A stretch of 11,755 nt of DNA from CAZBZG01 sp964496245 (GTDB taxonomy: Bacteria; Planctomycetota; SZUA-567): NCBI GenBank assembly GCA_964496245.1, contig CAZBZG010000138.1, forward strand, positions 1-11,755, written 5' to 3'. The notes beneath the pieces were generated by a model. It made no database searches and was not told where the DNA came from. It saw only the letters and a list, made by a program, of their open reading frames with translations. This document shows, piece after piece, positions 1 to 7,206 of this stretch. The translations under genes and the position numbers were made by a program. The first letter of the stretch is position 1. Each line of letters starts with the position of its first letter.

Positions 1-1061
1 GCTCGCTCCAGTGCCGGGCAGACCGCGATCGGTTCGCCGGTCAGGGCGGGATGCTGGTGCGAACCCACGCGACACTGGAACGTCTCCCCGTCCACCATCA
101 TGTGGATCAGCGTCTCGTTGCCGAGCCGCTCGCACACGTCCACCCGGCCCTCGATCACGATCTGCGGGTCCTCGGCCTTCTCCTTGAGCACGAAGTCCTC
201 GGGCCGGATGCCGAAGAAGACGTCCGCGCCCACGCGGTCCTGGATCGCCTCGTCCATGGTCTTCGGGAGGGGCAAGCGCATCTCACCGCCGCGAAAGACC
301 AGCCGATCGTTGTCACGCGCGAGCGTGCCAGAAAAGAGGTTCATGGGCGGCGTGCCGATGAAGCGCGCCACAAAGACGTTGGTCGGATAGTGATAGACGA
401 CCAGGGGCTCGGCCACCTGCATGACGCGGCCGTCCTTCATCACCACGATGCGGTCGCCCAGCGTCATGGCCTCGACCTGGTCGTGCGTCACGTAAACCAT
501 GGTCGTCTTGATGCGCTGGTGGAGGTGCAGGATCTCCTTGCGCATGCCCACGCGCATCTTCGCATCGAGGTTGCTCAGCGGCTCGTCAAAGAGGAACACA
601 GCCGGCTCACGGACAATCGCCCGGCCCATGGCCACGCGCTGCCGCTGTCCGCCCGAAAGCGCCTTGGGCAGACGGTCGAGCAGGTTCTGAATGCCCAGGA
701 TGTCGCTGGCCTGGCGGACGCGCTGGTCGATCTCCTTCCTGCGCTGCTTGCGGAGGCGCAGCCCGAACGCCATGTTGTCGTACGCGGTCATGTGCGGGTA
801 GAGCGCGTAGTTCTGAAACACCATGGCGATGTCGCGATCCTTCGGCGGCACGTGGTTGACCAGCCGCCCGCCGATGTGCACCTTGCCCCGGCTGATCTCC
901 TCCAGGCCGGCGATCATGCGGAGGGTCGTGGACTTGCCGCACCCCGACGGGCCGACCAGGACGAGGAATTCGCCGTCCTGGATCTCCAGGTTGACGTCCC
1001 GGACCGCCTCCACCCCGCCGTGGTAGATCTTCCAGACGTCCTCCAGCCTCACGTCAGCCAT
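1..1061 (-). CDS. Carbohydrate ABC importer ATPase, MalK/UgpC/MsmX family (3' end cut by window edge)
   Basis: Nucleotide-binding subunit that powers the importer encoded directly upstream; it acts on the cytoplasmic face of the inner membrane. 353 codons are visible from ATG at 1061, and the family is usually 360-380 aa, so only a few residues are missing. All ABC motifs are intact: Walker A GPSGCGKST (37-45), Q-loop Q83 in VFQNYALYPHM, signature LSGGQRQR (135-142), Walker B FLFDEPLSNLD (156-166) and H-loop H193 in VTHDQVEAM. After about residue 235 comes the OB-fold/TOBE regulatory region typical of MalK-type proteins, including FGIRPEDF (283-290), which sets it apart from short amino-acid-type ATPases. 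The start is supported by GAGGAGG about 6 nt upstream. The gene lies 48 nt after the second permease and is the last transporter gene of the operon. Family assignment is very secure; the substrate cannot be read from an ATPase. Confidence 0.97.
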   Translation of the reverse strand, partial: MADVRLEDVWKIYHGGVEAVRDVNLEIQDGEFLVLVGPSGCGKSTTLRMIAGLEEISRGKVHIGGRLVNHVPPKDRDIAMVFQNYALYPHMTAYDNMAFGLRLRKQRRKEIDQRVRQASDILGIQNLLDRLPKALSGGQRQRVAMGRAIVREPAVFLFDEPLSNLDAKMRVGMRKEILHLHQRIKTTMVYVTHDQVEAMTLGDRIVVMKDGRVMQVAEPLVVYHYPTNVFVARFIGTPPMNLFSGTLARDNDRLVFRGGEMRLPLPKTMDEAIQDRVGADVFFGIRPEDFVLKEKAEDPQIVIEGRVDVCERLGNETLIHMMVDGETFQCRVGSHQHPALTGEPIAVCPALER

Positions 1062-1109
1062 GCTTCTCCTCCTCAGGAATGGCGCGCCGCGCCAGCGGCT
1101 CCGCTGCAG

Positions 1110-3248
1110 CTATTTCATCGTCGGGATCACAATGCCCCGCAAGATGATCTTCTGACAGCTGATGAATACGATGGCCGTGGGAATCGATGCGATCACGAAC
1201 CCGGCCATGATCACGTAGGGATAGTCGCGCCAGAGCGTCTGCATCTGGTAGAGCCAGACCGCCAGCGTCCAGTAGTCCTCGTCCTGGCACACGATCAGGG
1301 CCCACTGCCACGAGTTGTAGGCATGAATGAAGGCCGTGAGGCTGTTGATGGCGAGGATGGGCGTGGTCATGGGCAGGGTGATCCGCAGGAAGACCTGCCA
1401 CTCGGGCGCCCCGTCCAGCGCCGCGGCCTCGTACAGCTCGCGCGGCAGACCATCGAAAAAACACTTGAGGATGAAGATGGACATGCCGTTGGCCAGGCCC
1501 GGGAGCACGAGGGCGGCGTAGGTGTTCAGCAGGTGCAGGTCCCGCATGAGCAGGAAGCCGGGAATGGCGCGAACCGCGGCCGGAAAGGCCATGGTCGCAA
1601 GCAGGAAGAGGAGGATCTGCTCCTTCCACTTGAGCTTGAACCGCGAGAGGGCGTAGGCGGCCAGCGGATTGACCGTGAGGGTGGCCAGAATGGTGAGGAC
1701 CACCAGGATGACCGTGTTGAGGAAGGCGCGGCCGCGGACGAAGAGGAACTCGAAGACCTGGGTGAAGTTCTTGGCCACGTCGGCGAGGTAGTAGTGCCAC
1801 TCGTTCTGGAAGAAGGTGATCGTGTAGGCCTCGGCAAAGGGGATGCGGGCCTCCTCGATCCGCCGCAGATTCCAGCCGTAGGCCTCGTTCACGCCCGCCA
1901 GGTTCCCGTACGTGCCGAGCAGGTACTGCTGCCACGCGTTCTCGGCGCTGTGCAGCCGGATGTGTTCGAGTGGCAGGTCCCGGACGAATGTCCGCCAGAT
2001 GCTGCTGTTCTCGTATGCGGGCAGAGGGATGTCCGAGAAATCCGCGACAGGCTCGTGGTCGGGCCGCGACCGCGCCATCAGGCGGTTGTAGTTGTCCACC
2101 AACTTGAAGTTGCGCCGCAGCATGTCGTGGAACCGCTCGGTCACCGCAGGGCTCACGCGAATGGTCATGAGCCGCACCGGGTAGTACTCCCGCACGAAGA
2201 TGCGCCACGTCTCCTGCAGGCGTGTCGGTGCGGACGCGGGGACCGGGAACGGGACGTCCACCAGTCTTTCGTATTGGGCGTCGAAGAGACGGTTGTAGTC
2301 GTCGACCGTGAACGTAAGGCTCTCCAGGCCCAGGCGCTCCCGGGTCGACTGGCGGTTCAGGAACTTCAGCCACTCCGTCTTCAGGAGGAACGGCTTGGTC
2401 GTACTCGCAGGCGACTGCTGCGCCACGAACGACTTGAAGACGGGCCAGAGATCGTGCACGCGCGTCACCGGCCACGGCGCGGACGCCTGGATCCCGCGCG
2501 CGGCCAAGTAATCCCGCCACTGCTCTTCGGCGCCGGGGCGGAAGACCATGCGGCGGTAGGCGTCCTTGAAATCGAGGAACGCCTCTGCCTTCGGGGTCTT
2601 GGGGTAATCCCAGGACACGTGGTGCATGGGATAGCGCATCTCGTAGGCGAGCGTGATGTCGAAGAACTCCTCGTACGGTACCCCCCACTCCTGGTTGAGC
2701 AGCGCCAGGGCGGCGGCGCGCCGCTGGCTCTGCGAAAGCCCCTCGTACGCGTCCCCGAGGCGCTGGCCGTAGACCTGCTCGAGGTATCCCGGCAGATCCC
2801 GGAAATCGTAGTTGCACAGCGTGTTCTTGATGTCGTAGTCGAGGAACCAGTCGGTGTAGTCCGCGGCCATGCGCCGCCAGCGTTCGAGCGCGGCCGGATC
2901 GCCCTCGACCGCCAGAAAGGGGGCGGCAAACGCGTCGATGCCGTCCAGATCCTGCCCCGCGGCCATGATGGTGGTCCAGTGGCGCGGCCGGTCGGGAAAC
3001 AGCTCCGCAGGGATGGCGTCCAGGAAGCAATTGCTGAGGCCCCGGGTGAAGCGGTCGGTGCGCGAGTGGAACGAACGGGGCACCGGGCTGAAGCGATTGT
3101 AGTCGAACCGGTTGCTCAGGGAGCTGGAGAGCGTGATCAAAAAGGGATAGACCATGGTCGCTCCGCCGATGCAGAGCAGCACGTAGATCGCGGCGGTGAT
3201 CACGCGGGACCCCAAGGCGCGGCGTTCGGGGGGCAGGATGATGGGCAT
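1110..3248 (-). CDS. MalG-type carbohydrate ABC permease with about 450-residue extracytoplasmic insert
   Basis: Second membrane subunit of the CUT1-type importer, 712 aa; MalG-type permeases are normally about 270-300 aa. TM1 is at about 15-41 and the remaining five segments are near 507-531, 543-563, 574-597, 629-650 and 675-698. The EAA loop that docks the ATPase is clear: EAAALDG (607-613) followed by LRITLPMTTP (621-630). Residues about 45-500 are an extra hydrophilic domain between TM1 and TM2, which the topology places in the periplasm. It is rich in Trp/Tyr and seems to contain tandem units beginning W-x-x-F/Y-V/L/Y near W293, W348, W418 and W484. The third unit carries Y-G-N-L-x-x-V-N-E-A-Y-G, reminiscent of modules in some GH42-like enzymes. 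ATG at 3248 follows the upstream TGA by 1 nt, with AGGAG in the end of that gene, so translation is probably coupled. The permease part is certain; the insert's fold and role are unknown. Confidence 0.93.
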   Translation of the reverse strand: MPIILPPERRALGSRVITAAIYVLLCIGGATMVYPFLITLSSSLSNRFDYNRFSPVPRSFHSRTDRFTRGLSNCFLDAIPAELFPDRPRHWTTIMAAGQDLDGIDAFAAPFLAVEGDPAALERWRRMAADYTDWFLDYDIKNTLCNYDFRDLPGYLEQVYGQRLGDAYEGLSQSQRRAAALALLNQEWGVPYEEFFDITLAYEMRYPMHHVSWDYPKTPKAEAFLDFKDAYRRMVFRPGAEEQWRDYLAARGIQASAPWPVTRVHDLWPVFKSFVAQQSPASTTKPFLLKTEWLKFLNRQSTRERLGLESLTFTVDDYNRLFDAQYERLVDVPFPVPASAPTRLQETWRIFVREYYPVRLMTIRVSPAVTERFHDMLRRNFKLVDNYNRLMARSRPDHEPVADFSDIPLPAYENSSIWRTFVRDLPLEHIRLHSAENAWQQYLLGTYGNLAGVNEAYGWNLRRIEEARIPFAEAYTITFFQNEWHYYLADVAKNFTQVFEFLFVRGRAFLNTVILVVLTILATLTVNPLAAYALSRFKLKWKEQILLFLLATMAFPAAVRAIPGFLLMRDLHLLNTYAALVLPGLANGMSIFILKCFFDGLPRELYEAAALDGAPEWQVFLRITLPMTTPILAINSLTAFIHAYNSWQWALIVCQDEDYWTLAVWLYQMQTLWRDYPYVIMAGFVIASIPTAIVFISCQKIILRGIVIPTMK

Positions 3249-3249
3249 G

Positions 3250-5886
3250 TCAGTTCTCCTCGGCGCGCCTAAACTCGAGCTTGCGCAGGAAGCGGATCTG
3301 GAAGTAGGCCAGGCCGATCAGGGCGGTTCCCATGAACCAGGCCATGGTGGTGGCCGTGCTGAAGCGCAGATCGTTGTAGGCCAGCTTCCAGATGGCCAGC
3401 CCCAGGACGGTCGTCTCCTTCCCCGGCCCGCCGAAGGTGAGCAGGAAGATGTGCCCCATGTTCTGGAAGGCGGCGATGAAGGTGCCGATCGAATTGATGA
3501 TGATGAGCGGCATCAGCTGGGGCAGCGTGATGTGGCGGATGCGCCGGAAGAAGCCGGCGCCGTCTATGGCCGCGCTCTCGTAGAGATCGTTCGGAAAGGA
3601 ATGGAGCGCGGCGATGTAGATCAGGCTCTGCATGCCCGCCCCCGCCCACACCCCGGGCAAGATGCAGCAGAACATGGCCCAGAAGGGATCCTGGAGCCAG
3701 GTCTGGCTCGGCAGGCCGAAGGCCATCAGCAACTGGTTGAGGACCCCGTTCTCGGTGGGGTCGTACATCATCTTCCACAGCAGGGCGACCACGATGCCCG
3801 ACGTCATCTGGGGCAGGAAGAAGAGGGTGCGAAAAAAGATCTTGCCCCGCGGGACCTCGGAGAGGAGGAAGGCCAGGAAAATGGGGGCCAGGAAGCCGAG
3901 CACCATGGTCAACCCCACGAACTTCAGGGTCTTGCCGACGTAAAGCCAGAAATTCGAATCCCGTGCCACCATGATGATGTTGTCCAGGCCCACCCACTCG
4001 GTCCCGCCCGTGATGCGGTAATCCTGGAACATCATGACGCCGCCGCGGATCAGGGGATAGTACCCCCAGACGAGGATGGTGAGCAGGGCGGGCGCGAGCA
4101 TGATCATGGGGATGACCGGATGCGACTTGGCGCCGGTGGAACCCGTGGGCGCCTGGTACTTCTCGCGGATGATCAGGTAGACGCAGACCGCGATCACCAC
4201 GACCGCCACGGCGAAGAGCACCCGCGCCGTAGGCCGGTACTCGTCGAGCGCCTCGCGCGGGAGCTCGAACATCAGGCCGCGGTTGGCCTCTTGCGTGGTC
4301 TGCTCGAGGGCGGCCACGTAGTCGAAGTCCCTGCCCGTCTCCGACAGGATGAAGCCCAGCACGTTGTTGGCCAGAAGATCGCTCGCGCTCACCCAGAAGC
4401 CGGCAAAGGGCTCGGTGCGCAAGACGATCTCGCCCGCATCCACATCGTCGTAGAAGCGCCGCAACTCGACCGGGATGTCGCGGACGTACTCGTCCAGGCC
4501 CAGACGGCGCAGGTCGTCCGGGCGGCACCACATGGCGTTGCCGGTCATGACCTGCGCGCGGATGCCCCGATCCCGCACCTCGTTACTGGTCAGCACCTTG
4601 AGGCACTCCCAGACCTTGTCCCGCTCCCGTTTGGGCCGGTCCCCCACGCAGGTGGACATGGCGTAGTAATGCTTGTGCACCTGGAAGACCCGTTTGTGCT
4701 CTTCGCTCGCAGACGGAAAGGGCATCATGCCGATGAGATGAGGGGGGATGCCGGCCTGTGCGCCATAGGTCTGGAGGGCTTCCACGTTCCACTGGAACAT
4801 GGCCACTTCGCCCCGGGCGAACATCGCCCGCACGTCCTGATCCTGACCGATGCACGGACGGACCACGCCGCGGAACACGTCCTCTTCGGAGAAGGTCAGG
4901 GTCCGGCCCCGGACGGTCACCTGCCCGCGGGCCACGTCCTCCTCGCTCAGATTCACGGGCTCTTCGGTTGCCGGATCGCGGATCCACGGGGCCCAGCGCA
5001 GTTTGTGATAGAAGCGCGCCGCAGCGATGCCTGCGGGGGAATCGAAGGTGGCGCGCCAGGTCGAGGGCTGGCCGCTCAGGTCCTCGCCCGTGTCCGGCGC
5101 GGTGAATTCGGTCTCTTCCATGGGGAAGTCATAGGTCTTGCCCGTGGTGGGCGAGGTGCGCGACTGCACGATGGGCGAACCGCCCGCCGACTGCATCCAG
5201 GGCAGCCAGAACCAGGGGTAGGGATAGAGCCCGTAGGCCCGCTGGCCGCGCTGGAGCCGGGCGCCCGCCACATCCTTCTCGGGAAAGGTCAGGCGCTGGC
5301 ACCAGTAGAAGAACTCGTCCCACGTCCGCGGCGGCTTGGACGGATCCAGACCGGCCTCCGCGACCATGTCCTTCCGGTAGATGAGGCCGAAGAAGAGGGT
5401 CGCGGCATACGGGATGCCGTAGACCTTGCCGTCCTGCGTGGCCACGCGCCGCCACAACGGGGGTACGCGCTTCCATCCCTCCCACCGGGCCTCGTCGTCG
5501 TCGATCATGCCGTTGCCGTCCAGATCCTCTCCGATCCATTCGTTGAGCGGGTGGACGAACCCCTGCCGGATGTCGTTGCGGATGATGTGGAACCAGCAGT
5601 AGTAGAGGTCGGGGGCGGTCTTGCCGGCGATGGACATGAGAAAGGCCGAGCGTCCGGCGCCGCCCGGCAGGGTGATGCCGCCCCACTCCTGGATGTGAAT
5701 CGCGGGATCCCGCTCCATGAGCTTGATCAGCTCCCGCGTGGTGCCTCCCTCCGGCCGATCGGGATTGAAGCCGCCCTTCATGGTGACCACGACCCGATCG
5801 CCTGCGGATCCGGCCCGCGCGAGCAGCGGCACACCGACAAGCAGAAGCGCGACCAAGGGCAGACGCAATCGCGAGACGAACATCAT
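3250..5886 (-). CDS. Fusion of sugar-binding protein and MalF-type ABC permease
   Basis: Single 878-aa protein combining the receptor and first permease of a carbohydrate importer. Residues 1-25 are a signal peptide with an A-R-A cleavage site and no lipobox Cys. Residues about 30-545 form a family-1-type extracellular solute-binding domain, with hallmarks such as DGKVYGIPY (152-160), PRTWDEFFYW (186-195) and GEVAMFQWN (359-367). A canonical EF-hand loop lies at 121-132. A membrane anchor (about 555-573) and short basic linker (574-590) precede a six-TM MalF-type core (about 591-866) with EAA motif ESAAIDG (770-776) and HITLPQLMP (785-793). The extra TM brings the chain from periplasm to cytosol, so the topology is consistent. 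No stop or frameshift separates the halves. The frame is open upstream, but AGGAGG 9 nt before ATG 5886 and the signal peptide fix the start. Each transporter would carry one tethered receptor. Substrate unknown, probably an oligosaccharide. Confidence 0.95.
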   Translation of the reverse strand: MMFVSRLRLPLVALLLVGVPLLARAGSAGDRVVVTMKGGFNPDRPEGGTTRELIKLMERDPAIHIQEWGGITLPGGAGRSAFLMSIAGKTAPDLYYCWFHIIRNDIRQGFVHPLNEWIGEDLDGNGMIDDDEARWEGWKRVPPLWRRVATQDGKVYGIPYAATLFFGLIYRKDMVAEAGLDPSKPPRTWDEFFYWCQRLTFPEKDVAGARLQRGQRAYGLYPYPWFWLPWMQSAGGSPIVQSRTSPTTGKTYDFPMEETEFTAPDTGEDLSGQPSTWRATFDSPAGIAAARFYHKLRWAPWIRDPATEEPVNLSEEDVARGQVTVRGRTLTFSEEDVFRGVVRPCIGQDQDVRAMFARGEVAMFQWNVEALQTYGAQAGIPPHLIGMMPFPSASEEHKRVFQVHKHYYAMSTCVGDRPKRERDKVWECLKVLTSNEVRDRGIRAQVMTGNAMWCRPDDLRRLGLDEYVRDIPVELRRFYDDVDAGEIVLRTEPFAGFWVSASDLLANNVLGFILSETGRDFDYVAALEQTTQEANRGLMFELPREALDEYRPTARVLFAVAVVVIAVCVYLIIREKYQAPTGSTGAKSHPVIPMIMLAPALLTILVWGYYPLIRGGVMMFQDYRITGGTEWVGLDNIIMVARDSNFWLYVGKTLKFVGLTMVLGFLAPIFLAFLLSEVPRGKIFFRTLFFLPQMTSGIVVALLWKMMYDPTENGVLNQLLMAFGLPSQTWLQDPFWAMFCCILPGVWAGAGMQSLIYIAALHSFPNDLYESAAIDGAGFFRRIRHITLPQLMPLIIINSIGTFIAAFQNMGHIFLLTFGGPGKETTVLGLAIWKLAYNDLRFSTATTMAWFMGTALIGLAYFQIRFLRKLEFRRAEEN
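5491..5526 (-). other. EF-hand calcium-binding loop within the solute-binding domain
   Basis: Residues 121-132 of the fusion protein read D-L-D-G-N-G-M-I-D-D-D-E. This fits the canonical 12-residue EF-hand loop at every key position: D1, D3, N5, G6, I8 and E12. It sits in the N-terminal lobe between HPLNEW and the segment leading to DGKVYGIPY. The E. coli galactose-binding protein is known to hold a structural calcium in an EF-hand-like loop, so a stabilising calcium site is plausible. Calcium binding itself is inferred from the motif only. Confidence 0.8.
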
Positions 5887-5895
5887 GCGAGGCTT

Positions 5896-5901
5896 CCTCC
5901 T
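5896..5901 (-). promoter_or_regulatory. Shine-Dalgarno AGGAGG deciding the start of the receptor-permease fusion
   Basis: A perfect AGGAGG on the minus strand lies 9 nt before ATG 5886 (a second ATG follows at 5883). The reading frame stays open upstream to 6120, overlapping the gntR coding region, so this site and the adjoining signal peptide are what set the start. The 112 nt between gntR and this gene show no convincing promoter or terminator, which favours co-transcription with gntR. Confidence 0.85.
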
Positions 5902-5998
5902 GTGGTGTCTTCCCGAAGCGCGGGCGTCTGCAAGGCCCGGCGGGGCGCAGGCGACAGATCCCCAACCCGCGCAAGCCCGGACCGACGGGCGTCCCGTT

Positions 5999-7052
5999 TC
6001 ATGCGCGCGCCTCCTTTGCGGCACGGTTCGCATCCGGCCGATCGCGTGCGACGAAGACGGGCTCGATCCAGGTGACCCGCGGCTTCCTCTCCGGCTCCAG
6101 GACCTTGGCCAAGGCGGCATTCCACATCTCTCCGAAATCCACGCGGAAGGAGTGAAACGGCAGGAACCACTGGCGGGACCAGAGGGTGTCCCAGAATCCG
6201 CAGCACCCCCGGCCGTCCACGTCGGGCACGATCTCTTTCAAGCGGTTCACGAAGTCGAACAAGACGCGGTCGGACGCTCCCAGCAATGCAGGCCGCGGCC
6301 GGGCCCCGTCGAACAGATCCCGGATCCTCTCTTCGCGCTCCTCCGGCTCCCCCACCCAGACGTACTGCAGACGCGCCGACGGGAACCCGAGGCCCGCAGC
6401 ATCGGCGGCCGCTTCCAAAGAGGCCCGGACATGCCAGGCCGGTTCCGGATGGTGTCCGATGAAGAGCACGCGTTCGTACTGCTTGGTCACGAAGTACTGC
6501 AATGCCCGCGTGTACGCGGACACGTACTCGACCAGCACCGCGGGCAACGACACCGGCACCGGCCATTCCCACCGATTCACGAAACACACCGGCCGACCGG
6601 CCACGGCATCCAGCACGTCGTCCAACGCGATGCTCCGTGCGGACACATCCACGAGTACGCCGGAGATCCCCCGTTCGGCCAACAGCGCCAGCTCCTGCTT
6701 CCAGGTATACGCATTTTCGGACATGAGCGTGAGGGGATTGAAGAACGTGCCGCGCTTGGATGCGGCCAGGCTCAGCGATTCGAAATACCCCTGCAGCAGG
6801 CCGTACTGGCAGAAAAGCAGCACGGGCTTGTGCACCGGTGCAACGCTCGACGCCCTGCGGACAAAGGTCCCGCGGCCGGCTTCCCGCACGATCAGGCCGT
6901 CCTTCTCCAGGATGCGATAGGCTTTGCGCACCACGTTCTCCGTGGTGCCGTGCATGCCGGCCAGCTTCCGGATGCTGTAGACCCTGTCGCCCGGACCGAG
7001 CAGCCCCCCTGCGATATCGGAACGAAGCAACTCTGCAATCTGCCTGGACTTA
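5999..7052 (-). CDS. GntR-family regulator with LacI-like sugar-sensing domain (AraR-like), 5' end lost in N gap
   Basis: Probable transcriptional regulator of the downstream importer. The N-terminal GntR winged helix is visible from position 7051: KSRQIAELLRSDIAGGLLGP, then GDRVYSIRKLAG, the recognition region TTENVVRKAYRILEKDGLI and the wing GRGTFVRR. The rest, about 280 residues, is a periplasmic-binding-protein-like effector domain, with sheet and hinge pieces such as GVLVDVS, YERVLFIGHHP and the LacI-type C-terminal segment SFRVDFGEMWNAALAKVL. This GntR head plus LacI-type sensor matches the architecture of Bacillus AraR, so the effector is probably a sugar. The helix-turn-helix reads unbroken into the 10-N gap at 7053, so the true start is in or beyond it. 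A TTG at 7030 would remove the first helix and is not accepted. The gene sits 112 nt before the importer genes on the same strand. Confidence 0.9.
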
Positions 7053-7062
7053 NNNNNNNNNN
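7053..7062. other. Assembly gap (10 N)
   Basis: Ten consecutive Ns, the usual placeholder for a scaffold join of unknown size. It falls exactly at the 5' end of gntR, removing its start codon and ribosome binding site and an unknown length of leader. Distances measured across it, including promoter to gene, cannot be trusted. Confidence 0.98.
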
Positions 7063-7080
7063 GGAGGATCTGTCAAGGAA

Positions 7081-7092
7081 CTGGACATCCAG
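7081..7092. promoter_or_regulatory. Inverted repeat CTGGA-CA-TCCAG, candidate operator
   Basis: A perfect 5-bp dyad with a 2-bp centre, in the leader between the gntR promoter and the N gap. With the second inverted repeat at 7097-7116 it is a candidate site for autoregulation by the GntR/LacI-type protein. Short dyads arise by chance in GC-rich DNA, so confidence is low. Confidence 0.35.
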
Positions 7093-7096
7093 ACTT

Positions 7097-7116
7097 CAGC
7101 AAACCGTGTTCTGCTG
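7097..7116. promoter_or_regulatory. 20-bp imperfect palindrome CAGCA...TGCTG, candidate operator
   Basis: The sequence CAGCAAACCGTGTTCTGCTG has perfect 5-bp outer arms and additional symmetric A/T, C/G pairs inside (14 of 20 positions symmetric). Length and position, about 10 bp downstream of the -10 box on the minus strand, suit a repressor that blocks transcription of gntR and the importer. Which protein binds is inferred, not shown. Confidence 0.45.
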
Positions 7117-7126
7117 TGTAGGCTGG

Positions 7127-7154
7127 AGTATACACCCTGCCCGCTGGTTGTCAA
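7127..7154 (-). promoter_or_regulatory. Sigma70-type promoter reading toward gntR and the importer operon
   Basis: On the minus strand TTGACA (7154-7149) and TATACT (7132-7127) are separated by 16 bp. The -35 is a perfect consensus and the -10 differs from TATAAT at one base. It lies in the only AT-richer non-coding stretch upstream of gntR. The apparent leader from this promoter to the visible gntR codons is about 70 nt plus the unknown gap. Confidence 0.75.
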
Positions 7155-7160
7155 GGGGGC

Positions 7161-7178
7161 TTGGCAGAATTGGCGGAA
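7161..7178. repeat. Tandem 9-bp direct repeat upstream of the gntR promoter
   Basis: TTGGCAGAA is followed directly by TTGGCGGAA (one mismatch), beginning 6 bp upstream of the -35 box in the direction of transcription. Such a placement suits an activator or a second regulator binding in tandem, but no protein is identified for it. Confidence 0.5.
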
Positions 7179-7206
7179 CCACCTGCGGCCCGCGGGCGGG
7201 TGCCTG

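Noticed and set aside
51..3272. Plus-strand open frame of 1073 codons antisense to the ATPase and second permease
   Set aside because: It overlaps two certain genes on the other strand. Long antisense frames are expected with GC-rich third positions, and its protein is His/Arg/Asp-rich with no domain.
5887..5998. Separate promoter for the importer genes between gntR and the fusion gene
   Set aside because: No -35/-10 pair of useful quality was found on the minus strand; co-transcription with gntR is simpler.
3196..6075. Plus-strand open frame of 959 codons antisense to the receptor-permease fusion
   Set aside because: Shadow of the minus-strand gene, with the same biased composition and no recognisable motif or ribosome binding site.
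7028..7030. TTG at 7030 as gntR start
   Set aside because: It would delete the first helix of the winged-helix domain, while the coding pattern continues upstream to the gap.
7188..7197. GCCCGCGGGC palindrome just after the ROK gene as a terminator
   Set aside because: No T tract follows on either strand, and such GC palindromes are common in DNA of this composition.
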